Positions 19,320 through 27,863 of a DNA stretch of 64,000 bases are shown in pieces; within the stretch, counting starts at the first letter, position 1; every line of letters starts with the position of its first letter. The stretch is from Halobaculum halobium (lineage in GTDB: Archaea > Halobacteriota > Halobacteria > Halobacteriales > Haloferacaceae), in the NCBI RefSeq assembly GCF_030127145.1, contig NZ_CP126158.1, forward strand, positions 1,984,001 through 2,048,000, given 5' to 3'. Both the position numbers and the translations under genes were made by a program. The notes under the pieces were generated by a model. It saw only the letters and a list, made by a program, of their open reading frames with translations. It ran no database searches and was not told the origin of the DNA.

Positions 19320-20072
19320 ATGGCGTATACACTCGACCACGTGATGATGCGGATCGAGGACGAGGAGGAGTCCCTCGACTGGTACACCGAGCACCTCGAT
19401 TACGAGATCAAAGGCGAGATGGAAGGCGGCGACTTCACGAACTACTACCTCGGGCCCGAGGACGTGCACGAGGACGGCGCGCTGCTGGAGCTCACCTACA
19501 ACCACGGCGACCACACCTACGAGATGGGCGACGCGTGGGGCCACATCGCCGTCCGCGTCGAGGACGTGGAGGAGGCGTACTACGAGCTGATGGACGAGGG
19601 CGTCGAGGACTACCGCCCGCCCGAGGAGAACCCCGGCTACGCGTTCGTCAAGGACCCCGACGGTCACGAGATCGAGATCGTCGAGCGCGACCACGGCGCC
19701 CGCTGGTCGATCGACCACACGATGATCCGCGTCGAGGACGCCACCGAGGCGCTCGGCTACTGGACGCGCACCTTCGAGTACGAACACACCGGCCGCTGGG
19801 AGGCCGACACGTTCGCGAACTACTTCATGAAGCCCGAGGACGCCGCCGAGGAGGCGATGGCTGTGGAGCTGACGTACAACTACGACGGCCGCGAGTACAC
19901 GATGGGCGACGCGTGGGGGCACCTGTGTGTTCGCGTGGATGACCTAGAGGAAGACTGGGAGACGGTGCTGATGCGGGAGTCGGCTGAGTATCGTGATCCG
20001 GAGTCGTGTGGGTACAGCTATGCGTTCACGACGGACTCAGACGGACATGAGATTGAGTTGTTAGAGCGGTAA
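19320..20072 (+). CDS. Two-domain glyoxalase/VOC-superfamily protein
   Basis: The 250-residue protein consists of two tandem VOC (glyoxalase I-like) domains. Each begins LDHVMMRIED or IDHTMIRVED and contains LELTYN or VELTYN, an EMGDAWGH or TMGDAWGH strand and a final DPDGHEIEIVER or DSDGHEIELLER. The paired His and Glu residues are the usual metal ligands. It probably acts in methylglyoxal detoxification or on a related substrate. ATG 19320 is chosen from the standard MAYTLDHVM. Codon use changes near 19,920 from strongly G/C-ending to mixed codons, at the border with the archaellin island. Confidence 0.8.
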   Translation: MAYTLDHVMMRIEDEEESLDWYTEHLDYEIKGEMEGGDFTNYYLGPEDVHEDGALLELTYNHGDHTYEMGDAWGHIAVRVEDVEEAYYELMDEGVEDYRPPEENPGYAFVKDPDGHEIEIVERDHGARWSIDHTMIRVEDATEALGYWTRTFEYEHTGRWEADTFANYFMKPEDAAEEAMAVELTYNYDGREYTMGDAWGHLCVRVDDLEEDWETVLMRESAEYRDPESCGYSYAFTTDSDGHEIELLER

Positions 20073-20266
20073 GCCGACAACATCTTTAATACAGGAATCG
20101 AAATATGATTGATAGTACGTGATTGGCGAACCTAGCCCCTCGGATCTGGCTCTGCTGTGACGTACTTTTAAGGACGTACCCTTGAATTTTGATCACCTTG
20201 CTCCCGTCGTATCTAACCCTTTATAGGAGTAAATATGGTTATCATATCTGATTTGTACAGGGTTAC

Positions 20267-20327
20267 AGGTAAGTACACCTTCAGAATATCGGGAGATAGC
20301 TCCGGAAAGAGAGCGTACAACAACACA
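20267..20327 (+). repeat. 61-bp leader repeat upstream of archaellin 1 (copy A)
   Basis: The 61 nt before the archaellin-1 ATG, beginning AGGTAAGTAC, match the 61 nt before archaellin 5 (27803-27863) with few differences and no gap. The 34 nt nearest the ATG (AGATAGCTCCGGA onwards) also recur before archaellin 4. The conserved length and spacing suggest a duplicated promoter or leader. Confidence 0.7.
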
Positions 20328-20939
20328 ATGTTTGAGTTTATCACCGACGAGGAAAAGCGCGGGCAGGTTGGTATTGGGACGCTCATCGTGTTCATCGCGA
20401 TGGTACTCGTAGCAGCGATCGCCGCTGGCGTCCTGATCAACACTGCTGGCTTCCTCCAGAGTAAGTCGCAAGAAACGGGTCAACAGAGTAGTAAGCAAGT
20501 TAGCGACCGTGTGCAAGAGGTTGCAACCGTCGGGAAGGTGACCGGCTCTCCCGAGAAAGTCAGTATCGTGAACGTCACAGTTACCCAGGCCCCCGGAGCT
20601 GGTGAGATTGACGTCCATAACGCGACCGTCACCTGGATCGGTCCCAGCGGGACGTACCAATTAATCGCGAACAGTACTGGGACATTCGATAAGCTGGGTT
20701 CTGGCCTTCAGGGGAAGGAGTTCGGCTACCAGCCTGTCAAGGATTCTGACGGTAGCTCGAATGTCCTGAACGATCCGGACGACCGCCTCAACCTCGTGTT
20801 CGACGTAGACACGTTTGCAAATGATCTCACCGAGGGCTCGGAGGTCACGATCAAGATCAACACGATGGCCGGCGCGACAACGAGTATCCGCTTCACTGTT
20901 CCCGAGTCGCTTGGGAACAAGGAAGCCGTCGAGCTGTAA
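20328..20939 (+). CDS. arlB: Archaellin (archaeal flagellin) 1
   Basis: The 203-residue structural subunit of the archaellum filament has a class III signal ending RG|QVGIGTL, which should be cut by the prepilin-type peptidase ArlK/PibD. A hydrophobic helix [19 protein letters not shown] follows, then [13 protein letters not shown] and a variable beta-rich head. The conserved C-terminal segment is [20 protein letters not shown]. Several N-x-S/T sequons (NVTVT, NATVT, NSTGT) are possible glycosylation sites. I chose ATG 20328 because MFEFITDEE is invariant. It has EEK where the other copies have EEE. It is most similar to archaellin 5, 7.5 kb away. Confidence 0.93.
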   Translation: MFEFITDEEKRGQVGIGTLIVFIAMVLVAAIAAGVLINTAGFLQSKSQETGQQSSKQVSDRVQEVATVGKVTGSPEKVSIVNVTVTQAPGAGEIDVHNATVTWIGPSGTYQLIANSTGTFDKLGSGLQGKEFGYQPVKDSDGSSNVLNDPDDRLNLVFDVDTFANDLTEGSEVTIKINTMAGATTSIRFTVPESLGNKEAVEL

Positions 20940-20959
20940 CGCCACGAAATCATCATTTT

Positions 20960-21025
20960 GGGGACGATTGGAACCAACCTGAGCGGGTCTTACGGTTCAC
21001 GAAGGGTTGGTTTCAATTGGTCCCC
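20960..21025 (+). terminator. Long imperfect stem-loop after archaellin 1
   Basis: The arm at 20960-20979 (GGGGACGATTGG then AACCAACC) pairs almost completely with 21005-21025 (GGTTGGTTTCAATTGG then TCCCC) around a 25-nt loop. It starts 20 nt after the archaellin-1 stop and ends about 150 nt before the archaellin-2 start. It may end transcription or protect the 3' end of the first archaellin transcript. Confidence 0.45.
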
Positions 21026-21175
21026 GATATTCAGTCTGAAGCGCTTTCACGCTCTACTGTTTCGGTACGTAACCTCTATCTGTGAATATCAAGTAAGATA
21101 TTTTCTGCAGTGCGTTATAGTAGTAGTTCTACACAATCCCCAATTGACCCGCAACGACCGCGTGGTCAATCAAGC

Positions 21176-21781
21176 ATGTTTGAGTTCATCACAGATGAGG
21201 AAGAGCGCGGGCAGGTTGGTATTGGGACGCTCATCGTGTTCATTGCGATGGTGCTGGTGGCAGCGATCGCTGCCGGTGTCCTGATCAACACTGCCGGCTT
21301 CCTCCAAAGCAAATCACAAGAAACGGGTCAACAGTCAACCAAACAGGTCAGCAACCGACTGCAAGAGGTTGTGACTGTTGGACAAGTGAGTGACAATGGT
21401 GTCACTGATGTTAACGTGACAGTCACACAGGCTCCGGGCGCCGGCGAGATTGATTTGTCCAATGCGACGATCAATTGGATCGGTCCTTCGGGGACTGAAA
21501 CGCTTACGCACAAGAGCGCAGGTCAAACTGACTGGGTCTTCACAACAACTGCAGTGAAAAATAGCGACGGTACTACGGATAGCACTGTCCTGAATGATGC
21601 TGACGACCGGTTCAATATTAATTTCAATCTTAGTACATCGACTGGGATTAGTAACGGACCGGGACTACTGCAGGAAGGTCAGTCTGTGACGATCAAGATC
21701 AACACCATGGCGGGTGCGACTACGACTATCCGCTTTACCGTGCCTGAGTCGCTCGGTAAGAAGGACGCTGTGGAACTGTAA
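21176..21781 (+). CDS. arlB: Archaellin 2
   Basis: The 201-residue archaellin starts at ATG 21176 ([13 protein letters not shown]) and has the same peptidase site, hydrophobic helix and [10 protein letters not shown] segment as its neighbours. The head differs, with [20 protein letters not shown], then [10 protein letters not shown] and a Thr/Asn-rich stretch. The C-terminus is [19 protein letters not shown]. Its stop is 2 nt before the ATG of archaellin 3, so the two form one transcription unit. Its upstream region does not share the 61-bp leader of copies 1 and 5. Confidence 0.92.
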   Translation: MFEFITDEEERGQVGIGTLIVFIAMVLVAAIAAGVLINTAGFLQSKSQETGQQSTKQVSNRLQEVVTVGQVSDNGVTDVNVTVTQAPGAGEIDLSNATINWIGPSGTETLTHKSAGQTDWVFTTTAVKNSDGTTDSTVLNDADDRFNINFNLSTSTGISNGPGLLQEGQSVTIKINTMAGATTTIRFTVPESLGKKDAVEL

Positions 21782-21783
21782 CA

Positions 21784-22395
21784 ATGTTCGAGTTCATTAC
21801 AGATGAGGAAGAGCGTGGGCAGGTTGGTATCGGGACGCTCATCGTGTTCATCGCGATGGTGCTCGTGGCTGCGATCGCGGCTGGCGTTCTCATCAACACC
21901 GCTGGCTTCCTCCAAAGTAAGTCACAGGAAACAGGTCAACAGTCGACCAAACAGGTCAGCGACCGCCTGCAGGAGGTCACAACTGTCGGTAATGTCACAC
22001 AGAACGGTGGCGAAGACGTCATTGGTGCCGTAAATGTGACAGTGACACAATCTCCTGGTGCAGGTGAGATCGATCTCCAGAATACGACGATAACCTGGAT
22101 CGGTCCAGAAGGGACGTTCACTCTCATCCATGAAGATGCGTCAGGGAATGTCGACAGTAAGTTCGGTACATCGATAATCAAGAACGCTGACGGAGACTCC
22201 ACAAGTACAGTGTTGAACGATCCTGACGATCGATTCACCATTGACTTTGATCTCTCCGATACAAGCGAACAGCCGAACTTCCTCCACGAGGGTGATGAAG
22301 TGACAATCAAGATCAATACGATGGCAGGAGCGACGACGACGATCCGCTTCACTGTGCCCGAGTCGCTTGGGCAAAGCCAAGGCGTCGAGTTGTAG
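21784..22395 (+). CDS. arlB: Archaellin 3
   Basis: The 203-residue archaellin begins 2 nt after the stop of archaellin 2. The first 60 residues are almost identical to the other copies. The head includes [18 protein letters not shown] and [12 protein letters not shown], and the end reads [12 protein letters not shown], where the other copies end K(E/D)AVEL. Sequons NVTQ and NVTVT are present. It should be a filament subunit made together with copy 2. A set of inverted repeats follows at 22478-22534. Confidence 0.92.
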   Translation: MFEFITDEEERGQVGIGTLIVFIAMVLVAAIAAGVLINTAGFLQSKSQETGQQSTKQVSDRLQEVTTVGNVTQNGGEDVIGAVNVTVTQSPGAGEIDLQNTTITWIGPEGTFTLIHEDASGNVDSKFGTSIIKNADGDSTSTVLNDPDDRFTIDFDLSDTSEQPNFLHEGDEVTIKINTMAGATTTIRFTVPESLGQSQGVEL

Positions 22396-22477
22396 GCCAT
22401 CGGAGCAATTGATTTTTGCTGCGGAATAGCATGAGCCCACAGCTTGGGTAGAAGATGTTATATGCGAGTTGTGTATA

Positions 22478-22534
22478 GGCCCATTTGGGCCTGCTCGGCC
22501 CATGAATTCGAACAGTGGTGGTTCTCCCACCACT
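22478..22534 (+). promoter_or_regulatory. Mutually exclusive stem-loops between archaellins 3 and 4
   Basis: GGCCCA (22478-22483), TGGGCC (22486-22491) and GGCCCA (22497-22502) can pair either as the first two (2-nt spacer) or the last two (TGCTC loop), but not both. A perfect hairpin AGTGGTGG, TTCTC, CCACCACT follows at 22514-22534, then a short pyrimidine-rich run. The layout recalls a terminator or attenuator that decides read-through to archaellin 4. Confidence 0.4.
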
Positions 22535-22640
22535 CTTCTAACCCTACTTGAGTGACAACCATCGGATAGCTGTACATTCTCACGAATATCGAAGTTGATT
22601 CTCTGTGGGGAATGCTCTAATAGCATCTTGTTTTCCGATA

Positions 22641-22674
22641 AGATAGCTCCGGATAGGGAGCCAATCACAACACA
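22641..22674 (+). repeat. 34-bp leader repeat upstream of archaellin 4
   Basis: AGATAGCTCCGGA followed by a GGGAGC-rich stretch and CAACACAATG reproduces the last 34 nt of the leaders of archaellins 1 and 5 at exactly the same distance from the ATG. Upstream of 22641 the similarity stops. Confidence 0.6.
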
Positions 22675-23283
22675 ATGTTCGAGTTTATCACCGATGAGGA
22701 AGAGCGCGGGCAGGTTGGTATTGGGACGCTCATCGTGTTCATCGCGATGGTGCTGGTGGCAGCGATCGCTGCCGGTGTCCTGATCAACACTGCTGGCTTC
22801 CTCCAAAGTAAGTCACAGGAAACGGGTCAACAGAGTAGTAAGCAAGTTAGTAATCGTCTACAGGAGGTCGTCACGACCGGAACAGTCAACACGACCGATA
22901 ATACAGTTAAGAGCGTCAACGTGACGGTAACGCAGGCACCCGGTGCCGGCGAGATCGATCTCTCGAACGCGACGATCAACTGGATCGGCCCACAGGGAAC
23001 TGAGACCCTGACTCACTCCAGTTCCAGCGAGGCTGGCTGGGAGTTCAACACCCACCAGGTGAAGAACACCGACGACTCGACCACGGTCCTCAACGACGCC
23101 GACGATCGATTTAATATCGAATTCCCACTGAGAGACAACGGATTCGGTGACACGGATGCACCGAACAACCTCAACGAGGGCGACGAGGTTACGATCAAGA
23201 TCAACACGATGTCCGGTGCGACGACAACTATCCGCTTTACTGTGCCCGAATCGCTCGGGGGTAAGGAAGCAGTCGAACTATAA
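22675..23283 (+). CDS. arlB: Archaellin 4
   Basis: The 202-residue archaellin starts at ATG 22675 and has its own leader (34-bp repeat), so it is probably transcribed separately from copies 2 and 3. The N-terminal 65 residues match the family. The head contains [20 protein letters not shown] and [11 protein letters not shown] and is close to archaellin 2 in this region. The C-terminus is [20 protein letters not shown], with Ser replacing the usual Ala. It probably contributes an alternative or minor filament subunit. Confidence 0.92.
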   Translation: MFEFITDEEERGQVGIGTLIVFIAMVLVAAIAAGVLINTAGFLQSKSQETGQQSSKQVSNRLQEVVTTGTVNTTDNTVKSVNVTVTQAPGAGEIDLSNATINWIGPQGTETLTHSSSSEAGWEFNTHQVKNTDDSTTVLNDADDRFNIEFPLRDNGFGDTDAPNNLNEGDEVTIKINTMSGATTTIRFTVPESLGGKEAVEL

Positions 23284-23407
23284 TTCGAATATTCCTGCGG
23301 ACGACTTTTCGGACTCCGCATTCAGAACCGAAAGAGACCGCTGAACCGTCACTACGTGATCTCATAGTTTCGAATCAATTAAGTCAACGTGCTGACCTAA
23401 TCACGAC

Positions 23408-24598
23408 GTGAACGAGAAGCGCCTCGTCGTCGCGCTGTTCGGGCTCGCGGTCGCAGTCGTCATCGGGGCGCTCGCGTACCGCTTCATCGCGGCGTTCACC
23501 GTCTCGGTGTTCCTCTACTATTCGACGCGACGCTATCACCGGTTCCTGGCGCGGTTCCGGCTCCCGCCGCGGGTGCGGGCGGGGGTCGTGCTCGCGTCGC
23601 TGGCGATCCCGTTGATCTTGCTCATCAGCTACGCGGGCGTCCTGCTCGTCGTCGAGGCGCGGCAGTTCGTCGCCGACACCGCGTTGGTGAGCGCGGCGGC
23701 ATCGAACATCGCGTGGTTCGCCGCGATCGAGCGCATCCCGGAGTTCACCGTGCAGGGGATCTACGAGGCGTATCGCTCGGGCGACCTGGAGCCGTTCGTC
23801 GAGTTCGCGACTGATAACGCCGCGTTCCTCACGACGGTCGTTTCGGAGTTCGTGCTCAATCTCTTCGTCGTCACCATCGTCACCTACTACCTCCTCGTCG
23901 ACGGCGATCGAATCAGCGACTGGTTGCTTCGGTTCGACGACGACGCCATCATCCGCGAGTACCTGGAGGCCGTCGACCGCGAACTAGAGGCGGTCCTGTT
24001 CGGCAACCTCCTGAACGTCGTCGCCATCTCGCTCATCGCGATTGCAACGTTCAGCGCGTACAACGCGCTCGTCCCCGCAGGCGTTCGCGTGCCGTACCCC
24101 GCCCTTGCCGGCGCACTCACCGGGGTCGCGAGCCTGGTTCCGATCGTCGGGATGAAGATCGTGTACCTCCCCGTCACCGCGGCGATGGCGGTCCCGCCGC
24201 TGCTCGACGGGTCGATCGGGGAGTTCGGGTACGTCCTCGCGTTTCTCGTCGTCGCGGTCGTCGTCGTCGACACGGTCCCGGATCTGGTGTTGCGGCCGCT
24301 GTTGAGCGGCGACGAGACCCACGTCGGCCTGCTGATGCTGGCGTACACGCTCGGCCCGGTCGTGCTCGGGTTCTACGGGCTGTTCTTCGCACCGATCGTG
24401 CTCGTGATCGGGCTGACATTCGCGAACACCGCTCTCCCGCGGCTGCTCGGGGCCGACGACGCCCAGACGACGCTATCGGCGTCCGACGACGCCGAGGGCG
24501 ACCGCGAGCGCGACGATGATTCGGGACCTCGCGTGGATGAAGGTGCCGGCACAGATGTCGACGAGGGTGCCGGTGTCGATCCCGACCCGACCAGGTAG
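23408..24598 (+). CDS. AI-2E family transporter (PF01594-like)
   Basis: The 396-residue polytopic protein begins at GTG 23408. It has early hydrophobic segments (about residues 7-40 and 58-82), a soluble middle region and a dense membrane block at about residues 190-350 containing FGNLLNVVAISLIAIATF and VASLVPIVGMKIVYLP. These are the features of the AI-2 exporter-like family (YdiK/PerM). The last 40 residues are acidic and low-complexity (DEGAG repeats). The substrate cannot be told; archaeal members are uncharacterised and autoinducer transport should not be assumed. Confidence 0.8.
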   Translation: MNEKRLVVALFGLAVAVVIGALAYRFIAAFTVSVFLYYSTRRYHRFLARFRLPPRVRAGVVLASLAIPLILLISYAGVLLVVEARQFVADTALVSAAASNIAWFAAIERIPEFTVQGIYEAYRSGDLEPFVEFATDNAAFLTTVVSEFVLNLFVVTIVTYYLLVDGDRISDWLLRFDDDAIIREYLEAVDRELEAVLFGNLLNVVAISLIAIATFSAYNALVPAGVRVPYPALAGALTGVASLVPIVGMKIVYLPVTAAMAVPPLLDGSIGEFGYVLAFLVVAVVVVDTVPDLVLRPLLSGDETHVGLLMLAYTLGPVVLGFYGLFFAPIVLVIGLTFANTALPRLLGADDAQTTLSASDDAEGDRERDDDSGPRVDEGAGTDVDEGAGVDPDPTR

Positions 24599-24682
24599 CC
24601 GCCATGAACGACTGTCGCCGGGGTGGGCATGCGGGCTACCGAAGAACAAGACACTTGGTACGCTCGCGTGCAGTTCCGGGCG

Positions 24683-25363
24683 ATGGTCCCCTCCAAACCT
24701 ACCCGACGACGAACCCTCCTCGGCGCCGCCGGGGCGCTCGCGGCGCTCGCGGGCTGCAGCGGAAGCGACAGCAGCGGTGACCGCGTGACGCCGACCGAGC
24801 CTGCACGCGAACCGTTCGACCCTGAGTCGGTGCCCCCGCACCGGCGCCTCCGTGGGACGATTGACGGGCCGCTGGTGTGGCTGCCCGACGAGACGCAAAC
24901 TGAGACGAACGGGGAGCCGCGCCGTCGCCGGCCCACGTTCCTCACGTCCGGCGACCAGGTCGACCGCCTCCAATTTGCCGACGTCGAGGGCGTCGAGACC
25001 GCCCGAACGTTCCTCGAGGAAACGGCGTTCGACTCGGCAACGATCTTCCTCGAACGGTTTCCCGTTCGGCGCTGCTACGAGCTCCAGTTGTGCGACGTGT
25101 CGTGGTCGGCGACGGACATCGATACGCAGTTCGGCCGGGTGCTTCGCGACGCGGACGTCGCCTGCGAGCCCGACGCCCGCGATTCGACGGCGTGGCTCGT
25201 CCGCATCCCCGAGGCGCTCGACACCGACCAGATCACGAGCTACGGCTCGGGCGTGAGCGGGAACTCGTGTGGCGAGCGGCGCCATCCGCCCGAGCGCGAG
25301 CAACCGATCACCGCCGACGCGGTCCCGGCGCCGAACGCGACCGCGGAGGGCGACGATGCGTGA
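24683..25363 (+). CDS. Tat-exported lipoprotein, hypothetical
   Basis: The 226-residue protein begins MVPSKPTRRRTLLGAAGALA and reaches the lipobox LAGC, a twin-arginine lipoprotein signal. The mature domain contains paired Cys (RRCYELQLC, VACEPD and GNSCGERR) that might form disulfides outside the cell. Its stop overlaps the ATG of the next lipoprotein gene by 8 nt (ATGCGTGA), so the two are translationally coupled and probably work together. I chose the ATG nearest the signal; upstream in-frame ATGs at 24623 and 24629 would bury it. Function is unknown. Confidence 0.65.
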   Translation: MVPSKPTRRRTLLGAAGALAALAGCSGSDSSGDRVTPTEPAREPFDPESVPPHRRLRGTIDGPLVWLPDETQTETNGEPRRRRPTFLTSGDQVDRLQFADVEGVETARTFLEETAFDSATIFLERFPVRRCYELQLCDVSWSATDIDTQFGRVLRDADVACEPDARDSTAWLVRIPEALDTDQITSYGSGVSGNSCGERRHPPEREQPITADAVPAPNATAEGDDA

Positions 25364-26675
25364 GTCGACCGGGCGGACACGTCGTGGGATCCTCGCGGGC
25401 GCGGGTGCGGCCGTCACCGCGTCGCTCGCGGGCTGTTCGGGGCTCCCGTTCGGCGACGACGAGCCGACAGTCACGGGCGAACAGCTCTCTGCGGTCCTCG
25501 ACGAGGAGGCGCCGGCGATCCCCGACCGACTCCCGGTCGGGATGGGGCGATCGTACCTCGACGAGGTCGCGAGCGAACTGGAGTCGGCGCTGGCGTCGGT
25601 TCCAGCGCCGTTCGACGCCGCGCAGATTCCCAACGGCGCGATCCGGGACCAACTCAACCACGAGTCGGAGACCGCTCGCGAGACGCTCGCCGGGGCGGGC
25701 GAGGAGCCGGCACCCTGGGAACGCGCCGGCAGCCTCCGCCGTGCCCGACAGGAGATGGGGTTCGTGGTCGGCGGTTGGACGGCGATCGACGACGACCGGA
25801 CGATCCCCGACGTACGGGAAGATGGGGAGGTCATTCGCGGCGAACTCGACACGTTTCGTCGCCGATGGGCGTACCTCGGCACGGACACGATCGAGGCCGT
25901 CGTCGTCAACTCCGCGATCGCGGGGCTCGTTCGGGCGTGCATCGGAGACCTGAACCATGTGCTGTCAGTGCGCGAGCGTGACTCGACGACCGTGCTCGAT
26001 GTCGCCGAAGCCGACGAGCGGTTGGCGTCCGCCCGCGGGGAGCTCCGGGACGCGGCCCACCTCCTCGATCGCCTCCGCGAACGCGACGGGGTTCGGGATC
26101 GTCGGGACGCGCTCGCGGCCGCGGCCGACGCGCTGGTCGACCGCGTGGACGAGCGTCGCCCCGCGGCCGGGTTCGATGAGGGCGTGTTCACTGCCGAAGC
26201 CGACCGGGAAGCGACGCCCGCCGAGCGGGCGCTGCGCGACCTCCGCGACGACATCCGCCGCGGCGACATCGGAGAGACACGGGACGCCGGCGCGTTCCCG
26301 CAGGCGATCGTCGAGGCACACAACGCGCTCGCGACGATCGGCGCCGTCGAGACGCTCCGGGCGCGGATCGACGCCGGGGAGGCGATCAACCCCGCGTCGG
26401 TCGAGGACGTCGACACGATCCGTACTCGCGCCCGAGAGGCGCTCGTCGCGGTCCACGCCGACGGAGCGTACCCGCGGCTCGACCGGCTTCAGACGCATCG
26501 CCTCGCGGCTGTATTGGGGTACGTCGACGACGAACTGTCGCACTTCGACGCCGACGACGAGTTCGCGCTCTCGCGGCTGAACTGGGAGCTGCGCGATTAC
26601 GTCCGGATCGAGGCGGTCGCGCGGTCTGTCGGCGACGCCAGCGCCGCGGTGGCGCGGGCGCTGGAACGCGAGTGA
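25356..26675 (+). CDS. Tat-exported alpha-helical lipoprotein, hypothetical
   Basis: The 439-residue protein begins MRESTGRTRRGILAGAGAAV with lipobox LAGC, so it is a twin-arginine lipoprotein. The rest is almost wholly predicted helix, rich in Glu, Arg and Ala, with several coiled-coil-like stretches (RLRERDGVRDRRDALAAAAD and others) and no recognisable catalytic motif. It overlaps the preceding lipoprotein gene by 8 nt. The pair probably forms an extracellular membrane-anchored complex; the role is unknown. Confidence 0.65.
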   Translation: MRESTGRTRRGILAGAGAAVTASLAGCSGLPFGDDEPTVTGEQLSAVLDEEAPAIPDRLPVGMGRSYLDEVASELESALASVPAPFDAAQIPNGAIRDQLNHESETARETLAGAGEEPAPWERAGSLRRARQEMGFVVGGWTAIDDDRTIPDVREDGEVIRGELDTFRRRWAYLGTDTIEAVVVNSAIAGLVRACIGDLNHVLSVRERDSTTVLDVAEADERLASARGELRDAAHLLDRLRERDGVRDRRDALAAAADALVDRVDERRPAAGFDEGVFTAEADREATPAERALRDLRDDIRRGDIGETRDAGAFPQAIVEAHNALATIGAVETLRARIDAGEAINPASVEDVDTIRTRAREALVAVHADGAYPRLDRLQTHRLAAVLGYVDDELSHFDADDEFALSRLNWELRDYVRIEAVARSVGDASAAVARALERE

Positions 26676-26756
26676 CTGTGATCTCGTGGGCAGGCCGTTC
26701 GGGGTGTATCTAAGGAGTGCAGCGAGGTCCGTATCGCGATAATAATCACCCAAATA

Positions 26757-26885
26757 ATGGTCTTCTACGACCGGGTCGACGAGTTTGCGGCGCTCGAAGA
26801 GGCGTTTGAGTCGCCAGGTCACGACTGCTTCGTCGTGTACGGGCGCCGGGCTCGTCTAACGATAAGGGCTCCGCAGCCGACGTGA
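26757..26885 (+). pseudogene. 5' fragment of an archaeal PF01637-type ATPase gene
   Basis: The 42-codon frame reads MVFYDRVDEFAALEEAF, a short link and then CFVVYGRRA before leaving the family pattern. It copies the start of archaeal AAA ATPases of the PF01637 type, which begin FYDREEELxxLE and run into VVYGRRRVGKTEL. Here the sequence breaks exactly where the Walker A lysine should follow and stops after 11 unrelated residues. It is a remnant without ATPase function, and it marks an old rearrangement between the lipoprotein pair and the UppP gene. Confidence 0.5.
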
Positions 26886-26939
26886 GATTCCAGTAGCAAA
26901 TCAGTATGCCATTATAGCCGGACGGTCCTCTCTTTGAGT

Positions 26940-27752
26940 GTGGACCGTTCGCTCGTCGTCGCGCTCGTCATCGGTGCACTCCAAGGGATTTTCGAGTGGC
27001 TCCCTATCTCCAGTGAGGGGAATATCACGATCGCGCTCTCTGCCTTGGGTCGCCCACCCGAGACAGCTGTCGCGTTCGCATTGTTTCTCCATCTGGGAAC
27101 CGCGCTCTCTGCGACCGTCTACTACCGTGAGGAACTTCGTGGACTGATTGCGTTGTTGCCACGGTGGCGTCCGGGTCGCGCATTTGAGGGTGAACAAGCA
27201 GTCGTCACGTTTCTCGCGATCGGGACGCTCGTCTCGGGTGTTGTGGGTATCGCCGCCTACGCGACGCTTGAGGAGGTCGTCCCAGCGCTCACTGGCGGTG
27301 CAGTGGTCGTTGCGATTGGCGTACTGTTGGTGCTGACCGGCGTGTTTCAGCGGGTCTCTTCACGGCTGGATGTAGATGAGCGGAGCGATCCGGATGCGAT
27401 TGACGCTGTTCTCGTGGGGATCGCACAAGGACTCGCTATCCTTCCGGGGATTTCTCGGTCGGGGATGACGACTGGAACGCTCCTGTTGCGGGGGCATGAC
27501 GCGCCCGATTCATTCCGGTACTCGTTCGTACTATCGATTCCGGCAGCTGTCGGCGGGGGACTACTCGCGTATCTCGATACAGGATTGGGTGGGGTGACTC
27601 CCACTGCGGCGCTCGTTTCGCTTGCGGCAGCGTGTGTCGTCGGGTATGCCACAATCGACGTGCTCATTCGTATCGTTGAGCGCGTTTCCTTCTGGGCGGT
27701 GTGTGTTGGATTGGGGGGGTTGGCGATGGCTGGTGGGCTCTTAGTGGTGTGA
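26940..27752 (+). CDS. uppP: Undecaprenyl/dolichyl-diphosphate phosphatase-like membrane protein
   Basis: The UppP/BacA-family integral membrane phosphatase recycles polyprenyl diphosphate lipid carriers, in archaea plausibly the dolichol-type carrier for glycans. The family motifs are intact: GIFEWLPISSEG near residues 16-27 and LPGISRSGMTTG near 175. The rest is hydrophobic helices with glycine-rich turns. I set the start at GTG 26940; TTG at 26934 is the alternative. Together with the nearby STT3-like gene and sequon-bearing archaellins it suggests surface glycosylation. Base composition is lower in GC than region 1. Confidence 0.85.
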   Translation: MDRSLVVALVIGALQGIFEWLPISSEGNITIALSALGRPPETAVAFALFLHLGTALSATVYYREELRGLIALLPRWRPGRAFEGEQAVVTFLAIGTLVSGVVGIAAYATLEEVVPALTGGAVVVAIGVLLVLTGVFQRVSSRLDVDERSDPDAIDAVLVGIAQGLAILPGISRSGMTTGTLLLRGHDAPDSFRYSFVLSIPAAVGGGLLAYLDTGLGGVTPTAALVSLAAACVVGYATIDVLIRIVERVSFWAVCVGLGGLAMAGGLLVV

Positions 27753-27802
27753 TCTTCCTGTCGGAGTCGTCTGATTATTAGTTCTGATTAGTGTGGAGTT
27801 AG

Positions 27803-27863
27803 AGGTAAGTACTCCTTCGGAATATCGGGAGATAGCTCCGGAGAGGGAGCGGACAACAACACA
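27803..27863 (+). repeat. 61-bp leader repeat upstream of archaellin 5 (copy B)
   Basis: This matches 20267-20327 at the same distance from the ATG with only scattered changes. Together with the following 5' half of the gene it forms a long direct repeat with archaellin 1. Upstream of it lie the last codons and 3' flank of the UppP gene. Confidence 0.7.

Noticed and set aside
24473-26416. 647-codon open frame on the minus strand
   Set aside because: Ser/Arg/Ala-rich shadow of the two lipoprotein genes; no motif and the coupled plus-strand genes have clear Tat signals.
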